In this document: in pieces, positions 8,449 through 16,402 of the stretch
How positions within the stretch are numbered: position 1 is the stretch's first letter
How the letters are laid out: every line of letters begins with the position of its first letter
Assembly: GCF_900156025.1 (NCBI RefSeq)
Contig: NZ_FTMO01000023.1
Location: 1-47,970 of the forward strand
From: Allobosea sp. TND4EK4
GTDB lineage: Bacteria; Pseudomonadota; Alphaproteobacteria; Rhizobiales; Beijerinckiaceae
Reading direction: 5' to 3'
Length of the DNA stretch: 47,970 bases
Notes under the pieces: model-generated
Told to the model about the DNA's origin: nothing
Databases searched by the model: none
What the model saw: the letters and a program-made list of their open reading frames with translations, nothing else
Program-made: the position numbers and the translations under genes

Positions 8449-9681
8449 ATGGCGCTGCATTTCAAGAACTTCGCCCTGCTCGAGCCGGAATTTGGCGAAC
8501 TGCGCAGCGGCTATGAGCTTCTGGTCGAAGGCGACAGGGTCCGCGAACTCTCGGACAAGCCGATCAGGTCGGCTGCCGCCGATGTCATCGATTGCGGCGG
8601 GCGCACATTGATGCCCGGGCTGATCGACAGCCACGTCCATGTCTTCCTCTCCGAGGTCTATATCCGCACGATGGAGAGCATGCCGCTGACGCTGATGACG
8701 GCCCGCGCCGTCCGGCTGATGAAGGGCATGCTCGACCGCGGCTTCACCTCGGTGCGCGACACCGGCGGCGCCGACTGGGGCATCAAGGAAGCGGTCGAGA
8801 AGGGCGATGTCGCGGGGCCGCGCCTGTTCATCGCCGGTGCCGCCATCGGCCCGACCGGCGGCCATAGCGACCCGCGCCGGCGCACCGATTTCGGCGCCCG
8901 CTGCCATTGCTGCAACGCCATGGCCTATACGATGAACGTCTCCGACGGCGTGTCCTCGGTGCGCAAATCGGCACGGGAGCAGATGCGGCTGGGCGCGGAC
9001 CACATCAAGATCATGATGTCGGGCGGTGTTGCCAGCCCCTACGATCCGCTCGACTCGATGCAGTTCAGTGTCGATGAGGTGAAGGCTGCGGTGGAGGAGG
9101 CGAAAGCCTTCGGCCGCTATGTCTGTGCCCATGCCTATACGCCGGAGGCGATCACGCGGGCTGCGGAATGCGGTGTCCGCGCGATCGAGCACGGCAACCT
9201 GATCGACGATGCCTCGGCCAAGCTGATGGCACAGAACAACATGGTCCTGACCGCCAACCTCGTCGCCTATTACGCGATGAAGGAGCGGGCCGCGGAGTTC
9301 GGCATGACCGGCGACATGCTGGCCAAGAACGACCTGGTCATCGATGGCGGCCTGCGCTCTCTGGAGATCTGCAAGCGAGCCGGCGTGCCGGTCGCCTACG
9401 GCTCCGACCTCCTCGGCCAATTGCAGGTCGAGCAGTCGCGCGAGTTCCTGCTGCGCCGCGAGGTGTTGTCTCCGATCGAGATCATCCGCTCGGCGACGAC
9501 GGTCGGTGCCCAAATCCTGCGCATGGAAGGCAAGCTCGGCACGGTGCAGGCCGGCGCCTATGCCGACATCATCCTTGTCGATGGCGACCCGCTGAAGGAT
9601 TTCGGACTATTCCAGGAGCAGGGCAAGCATCTGGCGGCGGTCATGAAGGGCGGAGTCTTCCATAAGAACACGCTGCACTAG
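8449..9681 (+). CDS. Metal-dependent amidohydrolase, prolidase-like subgroup (paralogue 2)
   Basis: A 410-residue paralogue of the preceding enzyme. Its putative metal ligands fall at the same residue numbers: H62/H64 in DSHVH, K187 in GADHIKIMMSGG, H228, H248 and D320. It differs by a Cys cluster RCHCC at 151-155, where the first paralogue has RHRLG. That may alter the substrate pocket or bind metal. The ATG at 8449 lies just after GGGGAGG; a GTG at 8446 is adjacent. The 100-base gap from paralogue 1 holds an AT-rich TAATATATCAGGATATT stretch that could be a secondary promoter. The pair probably acts on related or sequential substrates. Confidence 0.85.
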   Translation: MALHFKNFALLEPEFGELRSGYELLVEGDRVRELSDKPIRSAAADVIDCGGRTLMPGLIDSHVHVFLSEVYIRTMESMPLTLMTARAVRLMKGMLDRGFTSVRDTGGADWGIKEAVEKGDVAGPRLFIAGAAIGPTGGHSDPRRRTDFGARCHCCNAMAYTMNVSDGVSSVRKSAREQMRLGADHIKIMMSGGVASPYDPLDSMQFSVDEVKAAVEEAKAFGRYVCAHAYTPEAITRAAECGVRAIEHGNLIDDASAKLMAQNNMVLTANLVAYYAMKERAAEFGMTGDMLAKNDLVIDGGLRSLEICKRAGVPVAYGSDLLGQLQVEQSREFLLRREVLSPIEIIRSATTVGAQILRMEGKLGTVQAGAYADIILVDGDPLKDFGLFQEQGKHLAAVMKGGVFHKNTLH

Positions 9682-9696
9682 GGGCCGGACATGCCT

Positions 9697-9711
9697 GCCT
9701 GTTGGTCAGGC
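9697..9711 (+). terminator. Short hairpin after the second amidohydrolase
   Basis: GCCTG-TTGGT-CAGGC forms a 5-bp stem that can extend by a T·G and a C-G pair. It stands between the amidohydrolase operon and the next importer. No T-run follows, so termination would be weak or Rho-assisted. Confidence 0.28.
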
Positions 9712-9728
9712 GGTGGATAAGAAACCGG

Positions 9729-9744
9729 CTTGACTGTTTGTAAC
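9729..9744 (+). promoter_or_regulatory. Second copy of the TetR-associated motif upstream of the polyamine-type importer
   Basis: CTTGACTGTTTGTAAC matches 13 of 16 positions of CTTGATTGTTTGCAAG at 1362-1377. It sits about 105 bases before the first permease gene of the next importer. This suggests, but does not prove, co-regulation by the TetR protein. TTGACT could alternatively be a -35 element, although no good -10 box follows. Confidence 0.35.
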
Positions 9745-9848
9745 TGAATCCGCAGCTTCAGCGGCGCCGATGACGGAGGGGTAGTGATCCTGGTGGCGAT
9801 GACGAGCAGCGTGTTGAGCGGCGTTCCGCGGCGTGAGGGTTCGGCGCA

Positions 9849-10658
9849 ATGAACGCCGTACGGTTCGGGCGCTATGCGCTGAACGGCGCAGCCGGGCTTT
9901 CGCTCGGCTTCATCCTGCTACCGTTGATCTTCGTGACCTGGTTGGCCTTCTTCCGCCAGGAGATCCCGTCCTTCCCGCCGGAAGGCTATTCGCTGCAATG
10001 GTTCACGGCGGCCGCCAACAACAAGCCCTTCATCGACGGCTTCGTGCTGAGCCTGGAGGTCGCGGTCGTCTCGACGCTGATCGGGCTGGCACTCGGCGTG
10101 CCTGCGAGCCTGGCCCTCGTGCGGCACCGCATCCCCCTGGGGCCCGGCGTCTCCACCCTCCTGCTGCTGCCGCTGGTGATGCCGGGCATCGTGCTCGGCA
10201 CCGCGACCTATGTCTTCCAGATCGAGGTCGAAATCGCGACGCAGATCCCGGTGATGGGCTCGCTCGGCGGGCTGATCGCCGCCCATACGCTCGTGGTCAT
10301 CCCCTGGGTCGTGCGGCTGGTGACGGCGAGCCTCGCCGGCTTCGACCGCTCGATCGAGGAAGCAGCGCAGAATTTGGGGGCCGGGCCGTTCACGACCTTC
10401 TGGCGCGTGACCTTGCCGAGCATCCGGCCGGGACTGGTGGCGGCGGCGCTGTTCGGCTTCGTCACCTCCTTCGGCAATCTCGAGATGAGCCTGTTCCTGG
10501 TCGGACCGGGGCGCACGACATTGCCGATCGCGATCCTGCAATATCTCGAATGGAAGATCGATCCGACCGTGGCGGCGGCTTCCCTGATCCAGATCGTCCT
10601 GATCGGCGCGGCGATGATCGTGACTGATCGCTACGTCAAACTGAGCCGGGTGGTATAG
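9849..10658 (+). CDS. Spermidine/putrescine-type ABC transporter permease (PotC-like)
   Basis: A 269-residue inner-membrane protein with about six segments. It carries the permease EAA loop (EEAAQNLGAGPFTTFWRVTLP) that docks on the ATPase. The FVTWLAFFRQEIPSFPPEGYSLQWF opening is typical of PotC-like subunits. It begins an importer whose order here is permease, ATPase, binding protein, permease. It ends two bases before the ATPase gene. Confidence 0.85.
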   Translation: MNAVRFGRYALNGAAGLSLGFILLPLIFVTWLAFFRQEIPSFPPEGYSLQWFTAAANNKPFIDGFVLSLEVAVVSTLIGLALGVPASLALVRHRIPLGPGVSTLLLLPLVMPGIVLGTATYVFQIEVEIATQIPVMGSLGGLIAAHTLVVIPWVVRLVTASLAGFDRSIEEAAQNLGAGPFTTFWRVTLPSIRPGLVAAALFGFVTSFGNLEMSLFLVGPGRTTLPIAILQYLEWKIDPTVAAASLIQIVLIGAAMIVTDRYVKLSRVV

Positions 10659-10660
10659 AC

Positions 10661-11719
10661 ATGGCGCGGCTCTCGATTTCCCATCTGAAGAAGACCTATG
10701 GCGATCTCAGCGTCGTCGACGATGTCGACATCGCGGTCGAGGATGGCGAATTCCTCGTGCTGCTCGGCCCTTCCGGCTGCGGCAAGACCACGACCTTGCG
10801 GATGATCGCGGGGTTCGTTCCGCCATCGGGCGGGCGCATCACGATCGGAGAGAGCGACGTCACGCATCTGCCGCCCTGGAAGCGCCATTGCGGCCTCGTC
10901 TTCCAGAGCTATGCGCTGTTCCCGCACATGACCGTGGCGCAGAACGTTGCCTTCGGGCTCGAGATGCACAAGGTGCCCGCCGCAGAGCGCGGACCCCGCG
11001 TGGCCGAGGCGATGCGCCTCGTCCAGCTCGGCGGCTTCGACGAGCGCTATCCGCGCCAGCTCTCGGGTGGGCAGCAGCAGCGCGTGGCGCTGGCCCGCGC
11101 GCTCGCGATGCAGCCGCAGGTTCTGCTCCTCGACGAGCCGCTCTCGAACCTCGACGCCAAGCTCAGGCTGGAGGTGCGCGTGGAGATCCGCGAACTGCAG
11201 CGCAATCTCGGCCTTACCACCATCATGGTCACGCATGACCAGGAGGAGGCGCTGACCATGGCGGACCGCCTCGTGGTCATGGAGAAGGGCAAGGTCCGGC
11301 AGATCGGCACGCAGCGCGAGCTGTACGAAAAGCCCGCCGACCGCTTCGTCGCCGGCTTCATCGGACGCAGCGCCTTCCTCGATGGGCAGGTCACGGCGCC
11401 CGGCCGCTTCCGCACCGCAGGGGGGCGAGAGATCGCCTGCGCCGATGCGAAGACCGCGGGGCCCGGCACGCTCGCGCTGAGGCCGGAGCGGATCGCCGTC
11501 GGCGGCGAGGCGCAGGGGCTGCCGAACCGCTTCGAGACGCAGGTCGTGCACGCCTCCTATCTCGGCGCGCAGCTCGATGTCCAGGTTGCGCTGGACGAGC
11601 AGGAGCGCATGCTGCTGCAGATCCCGAACCGGCCGGGGCTGACCGAGCCGCGGCCGGGCGACACCATGACGATAGGTTGGGCCGCCGACGCCGGGCTCGT
11701 CTATCCGCTCGGGGCATGA
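10661..11719 (+). CDS. Spermidine/putrescine-type ABC transporter ATP-binding protein (PotA-like)
   Basis: A 352-residue ABC ATPase with Walker A GPSGCGKT, Q-loop FQSYALFPHM, signature LSGGQQQR, Walker B VLLLDEPLSNLD and H-loop THD. A C-terminal TOBE-type regulatory domain follows (about 240-352, with ALRPERIAV). Length and motifs fit PotA and related ATPases. It follows the PotC-like permease directly and precedes the binding protein by 37 bases. It should energise the two flanking permeases. Confidence 0.88.
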   Translation: MARLSISHLKKTYGDLSVVDDVDIAVEDGEFLVLLGPSGCGKTTTLRMIAGFVPPSGGRITIGESDVTHLPPWKRHCGLVFQSYALFPHMTVAQNVAFGLEMHKVPAAERGPRVAEAMRLVQLGGFDERYPRQLSGGQQQRVALARALAMQPQVLLLDEPLSNLDAKLRLEVRVEIRELQRNLGLTTIMVTHDQEEALTMADRLVVMEKGKVRQIGTQRELYEKPADRFVAGFIGRSAFLDGQVTAPGRFRTAGGREIACADAKTAGPGTLALRPERIAVGGEAQGLPNRFETQVVHASYLGAQLDVQVALDEQERMLLQIPNRPGLTEPRPGDTMTIGWAADAGLVYPLGA

Positions 11720-11756
11720 GCCTCATCGGCGTCCACATAATACAGGGGATGGCATC

Positions 11757-12803
11757 ATGACTGCATTCGACAGGCGTACGATTCTGAAGGGCGCCGGCGC
11801 GGTGGCGCTCGCAGGCGCGACGGGGATGCCCGCTCTCGCGCAATCCGGCGGCCGCGTCGTCGTCGGCACCTGGGGCGGCGACTATGCGCGGCTGCTGACC
11901 AAGAACATCGAGGACCCGATCCTCAAGGCCAAGGGCATCGAGGTGGTGCAGGACCAGGCGAGCGACGCGCCGCGCCGGGCCAAGATGGTCGCTGAGAAGC
12001 GCCTGCCGCGCGGCACGGTCGACGTTCAGGGCTTCTCGGCCGCCAACATGTTCGAGATGAGCGAGGCCGGCGTCACCGAGACGCTCGACTATTCCAAGAT
12101 TCCGAACGCCAAGAACCTGCTGCCCTCGATGAAGTATCCCTATGGCATCGGGCAGATCTATTCCGGCAACGTCGTCATCTACAATCCCAAGCTGATCTCG
12201 CCGGCGCCGACCGGCTTCAAGGACTGGCTGGACCCGAAATGGGGTTCCAAGATCGGCTTCATCGACATCCAGTACCAGTCGGTCTTCATCGCCGCCTCGC
12301 TCGCCGCGACCGGCGGCAAGGACATGAACGACCTCGAGAAGGCCAAGGAGGTCCTGATGGCCGTCAAGAAGGCGGGTGGCCGGGTCTACCCGACCAACGA
12401 GGCCTTCGCCCAGGCGATGAAGAACGAGGAAGTCGGGATCAGCGCGATCTGGAAGGCGCGCGTGGTGCAGTGGCAGAACGCGGGCATCCCCTGCGAGGCC
12501 GTCTCGCCGGTCGAGGGCATCCCCGTTTATGTCTCGGGTTTCGTCATCGCCAAGAACGCGCCCAACAAGGAGAACGCCTACGCCTACATGGACGCGATGC
12601 TGGCCAAGGCGCCGCAGGAGGCCTTCGCCGTCGACATGGGCTACAACGGCACCGTTTCCGGGCTAGCCGTCGATCCGGCCCTGCAGAAGCGGATCGGCTT
12701 CACGCCGGACGAAGAGAAGCGCCTGAAGGACCTCGACTACGCCTTCCTCGCCAAGAACGATTCGGCGATGAAGGAGTGGTGGGACAAGGTCTTCAAAGCG
12801 TGA
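11757..12803 (+). CDS. Extracellular substrate-binding protein of the polyamine-type importer (PotD-like)
   Basis: A 348-residue protein. A twin-arginine-like DRRTILKGAGAVALAG signal is followed by PALAQ, a probable cleavage site near residue 29. The mature protein starts RVVVGTWGGDYARLL, a signature of the PotD/PotF-type periplasmic binding fold. Its permease and ATPase neighbours fit polyamine-type systems. Ligands in this subfamily range from polyamines to opines and small peptides, so specificity is open. Confidence 0.85.
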   Translation: MTAFDRRTILKGAGAVALAGATGMPALAQSGGRVVVGTWGGDYARLLTKNIEDPILKAKGIEVVQDQASDAPRRAKMVAEKRLPRGTVDVQGFSAANMFEMSEAGVTETLDYSKIPNAKNLLPSMKYPYGIGQIYSGNVVIYNPKLISPAPTGFKDWLDPKWGSKIGFIDIQYQSVFIAASLAATGGKDMNDLEKAKEVLMAVKKAGGRVYPTNEAFAQAMKNEEVGISAIWKARVVQWQNAGIPCEAVSPVEGIPVYVSGFVIAKNAPNKENAYAYMDAMLAKAPQEAFAVDMGYNGTVSGLAVDPALQKRIGFTPDEEKRLKDLDYAFLAKNDSAMKEWWDKVFKA

Positions 12804-12812
12804 TGCCTTCCT

Positions 12813-12944
12813 TGTCATTCCGGGGCGCTCCACAGGAGCGGACCCGGAAACCACGACCGGGCGAGACCTCTGCCTTGCGCCTCCGCGGCCGCTCGCCTGT
12901 TCGTGGGTTCCCGGTTCATGCCTTCGGCATGCCCCGGAATGACA
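12813..12944. repeat. REP/RPE-like palindromic intergenic element
   Basis: A 132-bp element bounded by a perfect 14-bp inverted repeat: TGTCATTCCGGGGC (12813-12826) and GCCCCGGAATGACA (12931-12944). Inner segments around GACCCGGAAACCACGA and TCGTGGGTTCCCGG also pair imperfectly, so the whole can fold into a long hairpin. Elements with a TCATTCCGGGGC terminus are dispersed in many rhizobial-type genomes; this is recalled knowledge, not searched. It separates the PotD-like and PotB-like genes within an otherwise compact operon. Confidence 0.75.
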
Positions 12945-12954
12945 GGGGGCGCCT

Positions 12955-13833
12955 ATGAGCACCACCGCTCCCGAGGCCGTCGCCGGCGCTCGCAAGAACC
13001 TCGCCGGGCTGCTGGTCGTGCCGGCGACTCTGTTCGTCGCGATCGGGCTCATCGGCCCGCTCGCGATCCTGTTCCGCTATTCGCTCAACAAGTTCGTGCC
13101 CGGCCAGTTCATGGTCGACGGGCTGGTGATCGAGAACTACGTCAAGTTCTTCACCGACACCTATTATCTCAACGTGCTGGTGCGGACCGTGCGCGTGGCG
13201 GTGATCTGCACGCTCGCCTGCCTGATCATGGGCTTCCCGCTGGCCTATGTGCTCGCGCGCACGCAGAGCCGGTTCAAGAACCTGCTGGTCATCGCCGTCG
13301 TCCTGCCGCTCTTCGTCGGCAATGCCGTACGGGCGGCCGGCTGGATGACGGCCTTCGGCAGCAAGGGAGCCCTGAACGCGTCGCTGATGGCGATGGGGCT
13401 GATCGACCAGCCGCTGGAGATCATGTTCACCGAAAACGCCGTGCTGATCGGCATCGTCGCGGTCAACCTGCCCTTCATGGTGCTGTCGCTGCAGAGCGTG
13501 ATCGAGGGGATTCCGCGGCAGGTCGAAGAGGCGGCCTTCAGCCTGGGCGCGGCGCCCGGCGCGATGTTCCGCCGGGTGCTCTGGCCGCTGGCGCTGCCGG
13601 GGGTGCTGGCCGGCACGATCCTGACCTTCATCCTGGCGATGAACGCGTATGCCACGCCCGTCCTGCTCGGCGGGCCCAAGTTCCAGATGATGGGGCCGCT
13701 GGTCTACGGCCAGTTCGCGCAGCAGAACAACTGGCCCTTCGGCGGCGCGATCTCCTTCATCCTGATGACCGCGACGATCCTGCTCACGGCGGTCGCACAC
13801 CTCATCGTGCAGGGGCGCTATCGAAATCGCTGA
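12955..13833 (+). CDS. Spermidine/putrescine-type ABC transporter permease (PotB-like)
   Basis: A 292-residue membrane protein. The EAA-like cytoplasmic loop reads EEAAFSLGAAPGAMFRRVLWP and IGPLAILFRYSLNKFVPGQ lies after the first segment, as in PotB. It completes the importer with the PotC-like permease, ATPase and binding protein. The ATG at 12955 is preceded by AGGGGG (12944-12949), which begins at the last base of the palindromic repeat, so part of the ribosome-binding site directly abuts the repeat. Confidence 0.86.
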   Translation: MSTTAPEAVAGARKNLAGLLVVPATLFVAIGLIGPLAILFRYSLNKFVPGQFMVDGLVIENYVKFFTDTYYLNVLVRTVRVAVICTLACLIMGFPLAYVLARTQSRFKNLLVIAVVLPLFVGNAVRAAGWMTAFGSKGALNASLMAMGLIDQPLEIMFTENAVLIGIVAVNLPFMVLSLQSVIEGIPRQVEEAAFSLGAAPGAMFRRVLWPLALPGVLAGTILTFILAMNAYATPVLLGGPKFQMMGPLVYGQFAQQNNWPFGGAISFILMTATILLTAVAHLIVQGRYRNR

Positions 13834-14000
13834 AGCGCGTCCGCTGCCTGCCGGTCAGGATTTGTTGCCGGCAAAAAGCCCGGCTATATCGGAGGCGGGA
13901 CGGGAACGAGACAAGCGATGACGATGGTGCGACTGCCGGCCGGCGCTACGCGCGAGGGGCCTTCATCAAACTGTCATCGGCCGACCTTAGCTGCCGCGCG

Positions 14001-15128
14001 ATGAGTTTCGCTTCCCATCCCGATGATGCGATCCGCCTTGCGGATGTCCGCAAGCAGTTCGGCGACACTGCCGCGCTGGCCGGCGTCAGCCTGAAGGCGA
14101 AGCCGGGCAGCTTCGTGGTGCTGCTGGGGCCCTCCGGCTGTGGCAAGTCCACGCTGTTGCGGGTCCTGGCTGGCCTCGAGCAGGCCACCTCGGGAACCAT
14201 CGAATTGTCCGGCCGGGACGTCTCCCGGCTGCCGCCGGCGCAGCGGGGCATCTCGATGGTGTTCCAGTCCTATGCGCTGTTCCCGCATCTGTCGGTCGCG
14301 GAGAACATCGTCTTCGGACTCAAGGCGCGCGGCGTCCCGGCTGCGGACCGCGCGGCACGGCTGAAGGACGCTGCGGCGCTGGTCGGCCTCGGGCATCTGC
14401 TGGAGCGCCGGCCCTCGCAGCTCTCGGGCGGGCAGCAGCAGCGCGTGGCGCTGGCGCGGGCCATCGTGGCGCAGGCGCCGATCTGCCTGATGGACGAGCC
14501 GCTCTCCAACCTCGACGCGAAGCTGCGCAACGAGATGCGCCGCGAGATCCGCGCGCTGCAGCAGCGCCTCAAGCTGACGATGGTCTATGTCACGCATGAC
14601 CAGGCGGAGGCGATGAGCATGGCCGATCAGGTCGTGCTGATGCGCGACGGCCATGTCGAGCAGGATGCGAGCCCGGCCGAGCTTTACGCCCGGCCCGCCA
14701 CCCGCTTCGCGGCCACCTTCATCGGCACCCCGCCGATGTCGCTGGTCCGACTCACGGCCGGCGAAGGCGGGGCCGTGCTCGAGGGCGCACCCGGACATGT
14801 CCTCGCTCCCGCGCAGGCGGCCGGGCAGTGGCTCGGCGTCAGGCCGGAAGAGATCGTGCTGAGCGACGCCGAGGGGCTCCCGGCCGGCATTGCGGGCGCC
14901 GAGTTCCTCGGGGGCGAGACCGTGCTGAGCTGCGTGATCGGAACCGGCACGCAGGTGCTGCAGGTGCGCGTGCCGGGCTTGTGCGCGTTGCCGGTGGGAA
15001 CACCTGTCCGCCTGCGATTGCCGCAGACGCTCCATCTCTTCGACGACGCGACCGGGCGGCGGATCGAGGATTTTCCTTCGAATTTGGCTTCACCTTTCTC
15101 CAGCAAGGATAATGCGACATGCAGATGA
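14001..15128 (+). CDS. Carbohydrate-type ABC transporter ATP-binding protein (UgpC/MalK-like)
   Basis: A 375-residue ABC ATPase with Walker A GPSGCGKS, FQSYALFPHL, signature LSGGQQQR, Walker B ICLMDEPLSNLDAK and H-loop THD. A C-terminal TOBE/MalK-type domain follows (WLGVRPEEIVL near residue 275). The ATG at 14001 is chosen because the ATPase fold starts about 12 residues later; an open frame extends far upstream but lacks family similarity. The 167-base gap before it may hold a promoter. Its 3' end overlaps the binding-protein gene. Confidence 0.85.
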   Translation: MSFASHPDDAIRLADVRKQFGDTAALAGVSLKAKPGSFVVLLGPSGCGKSTLLRVLAGLEQATSGTIELSGRDVSRLPPAQRGISMVFQSYALFPHLSVAENIVFGLKARGVPAADRAARLKDAAALVGLGHLLERRPSQLSGGQQQRVALARAIVAQAPICLMDEPLSNLDAKLRNEMRREIRALQQRLKLTMVYVTHDQAEAMSMADQVVLMRDGHVEQDASPAELYARPATRFAATFIGTPPMSLVRLTAGEGGAVLEGAPGHVLAPAQAAGQWLGVRPEEIVLSDAEGLPAGIAGAEFLGGETVLSCVIGTGTQVLQVRVPGLCALPVGTPVRLRLPQTLHLFDDATGRRIEDFPSNLASPFSSKDNATCR

Positions 15129-16402
15129 CCCGCCGTATGGCGCTGGGCGGCCTCGCCGCCTCGACGTTGATCGCCGCTCCCGCCGTCCGGGCGCAAGCGC
15201 CGGTCGAGCTGACCTTCAACTATCCGGTCGCGGTGGGCGGTCCGATCACCAAGGTGATCGACGGCTATTGCGCCGATTTCGAGAAGGAAAACCCCGGCAT
15301 CAAGATCAAGCCGGTCTATACCGGCTCCTATCAGGATTCGATCACCAAGGCTCTGACGGCGGCCAAGGGCGGTGATGCGCCGGATGTCGCCGTGCTGCTC
15401 TCGACCGACATGTTCACGCTGATCGACGAGGGCGTCGTCGTCTCCTGGGACGAGCTGCCCGGCGTCGACAAGGCCTGGACGGACAGCTTCTATCCCGGCT
15501 TCATGGAAAACAGCCGCACCGGCGGCAAGACCTGGGGCATCCCGTTCCAGCGCTCGACCATCGTGATGTACTACAACAAGGACGCCTTCAAGGCCGCCGG
15601 GCTCGACCCCGAGACGCCGCCGAAGAACTGGGCGCAGCAGATCGAGTACGCGCAGAAGCTCACGGTGCGCCAGGGCGACAACGTCACCCAATGGGGCATC
15701 CAGATCCCGTCCTCGGGGTTCCCCTACTGGCTGTTCCAGGCGCTGACGACGCAGGCCGATGTCCGCCTGATGAATGCCGAGGGCAACCGTACCTTCTATG
15801 ACGACCCGAAGGTGGCCGAGGCGCTGAACTACTGGCGCGACCTCGTGACCAAGTACAAGGTCCACCCGCCCGGCATCGTCGAGTGGGGCACCACGCCGCG
15901 CGACTTCTTCGAGAAGAAGGTCGCGATGATGTGGACCACCACCGGCAACCTGACCAATGTCCGCGCCAACGCCAAATTCCCCTTCGGCGTGGCGATGCTC
16001 CCGGCCGGGAAGAAGCCGGGCAGCCCGACCGGCGGCGGCAATCTCTACGTCTTCAAGGCTGCCTCGGCGACCAAGCGTGAGGCGGCGGTGAAGTTCGCCA
16101 AGTTCCTGACGGCGCCGGAGCGCGCGGCGCAGTGGGGCATCGACACCGGCTATGTCGCGGTGAGCCCGGCCGCCTGGGAAACCAAGAAGATGAAGGACTA
16201 TGTCGCCGGCTTCCCGCCCGCCGCCGTGGCGCGTGACCAGCTGCCCTCGGCCGTCGCGGAGCTCTCGACGCATGAGAACCAGCGCGTGACGCAGGCGCTC
16301 AACAACGCGCTGCAGGCGGTGCTGACCGGCCAGAAGGAGACGCAGCCGGCGCTGGCCGCCGCGCAGGCCGAGGCCGAGCGTATCCTGCGCAGCTATCGCT
16401 GA
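15119..16402 (+). CDS. Extracellular solute-binding protein, family 1 (UgpB-like)
   Basis: A 427-residue periplasmic protein. The signal MTRRMALGGLAASTLIAAPA ends in AVRAQA near residue 29, and the mature part starts VELTFNYPVAVGGP. The segments VLLSTDMFTLIDEGVV, WGIPFQRSTIVMYYNKDAF and RAAQWGIDTGYVAVS are typical of glycerol-3-phosphate/sugar-type binding proteins. The ATG at 15119 and the ATG at 15125, which overlaps the ATPase stop as ATGA, are both plausible. It likely binds a sugar, polyol or phosphodiester-type compound. Confidence 0.86.
   Translation: MQMTRRMALGGLAASTLIAAPAVRAQAPVELTFNYPVAVGGPITKVIDGYCADFEKENPGIKIKPVYTGSYQDSITKALTAAKGGDAPDVAVLLSTDMFTLIDEGVVVSWDELPGVDKAWTDSFYPGFMENSRTGGKTWGIPFQRSTIVMYYNKDAFKAAGLDPETPPKNWAQQIEYAQKLTVRQGDNVTQWGIQIPSSGFPYWLFQALTTQADVRLMNAEGNRTFYDDPKVAEALNYWRDLVTKYKVHPPGIVEWGTTPRDFFEKKVAMMWTTTGNLTNVRANAKFPFGVAMLPAGKKPGSPTGGGNLYVFKAASATKREAAVKFAKFLTAPERAAQWGIDTGYVAVSPAAWETKKMKDYVAGFPPAAVARDQLPSAVAELSTHENQRVTQALNNALQAVLTGQKETQPALAAAQAEAERILRSYR

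Noticed and set aside
12813..12944. CRISPR-like or transposon ends at the palindromic repeat
   Set aside because: There is only one unit, with no spacer series and no transposase. A dispersed palindromic element explains it better.
12903..14000. Upstream extension of the UgpC-like ATPase frame across the PotB-like gene
   Set aside because: The peptide is Arg/Gly/His-rich and out of frame with a convincing permease. The ATPase fold begins just after ATG 14001.
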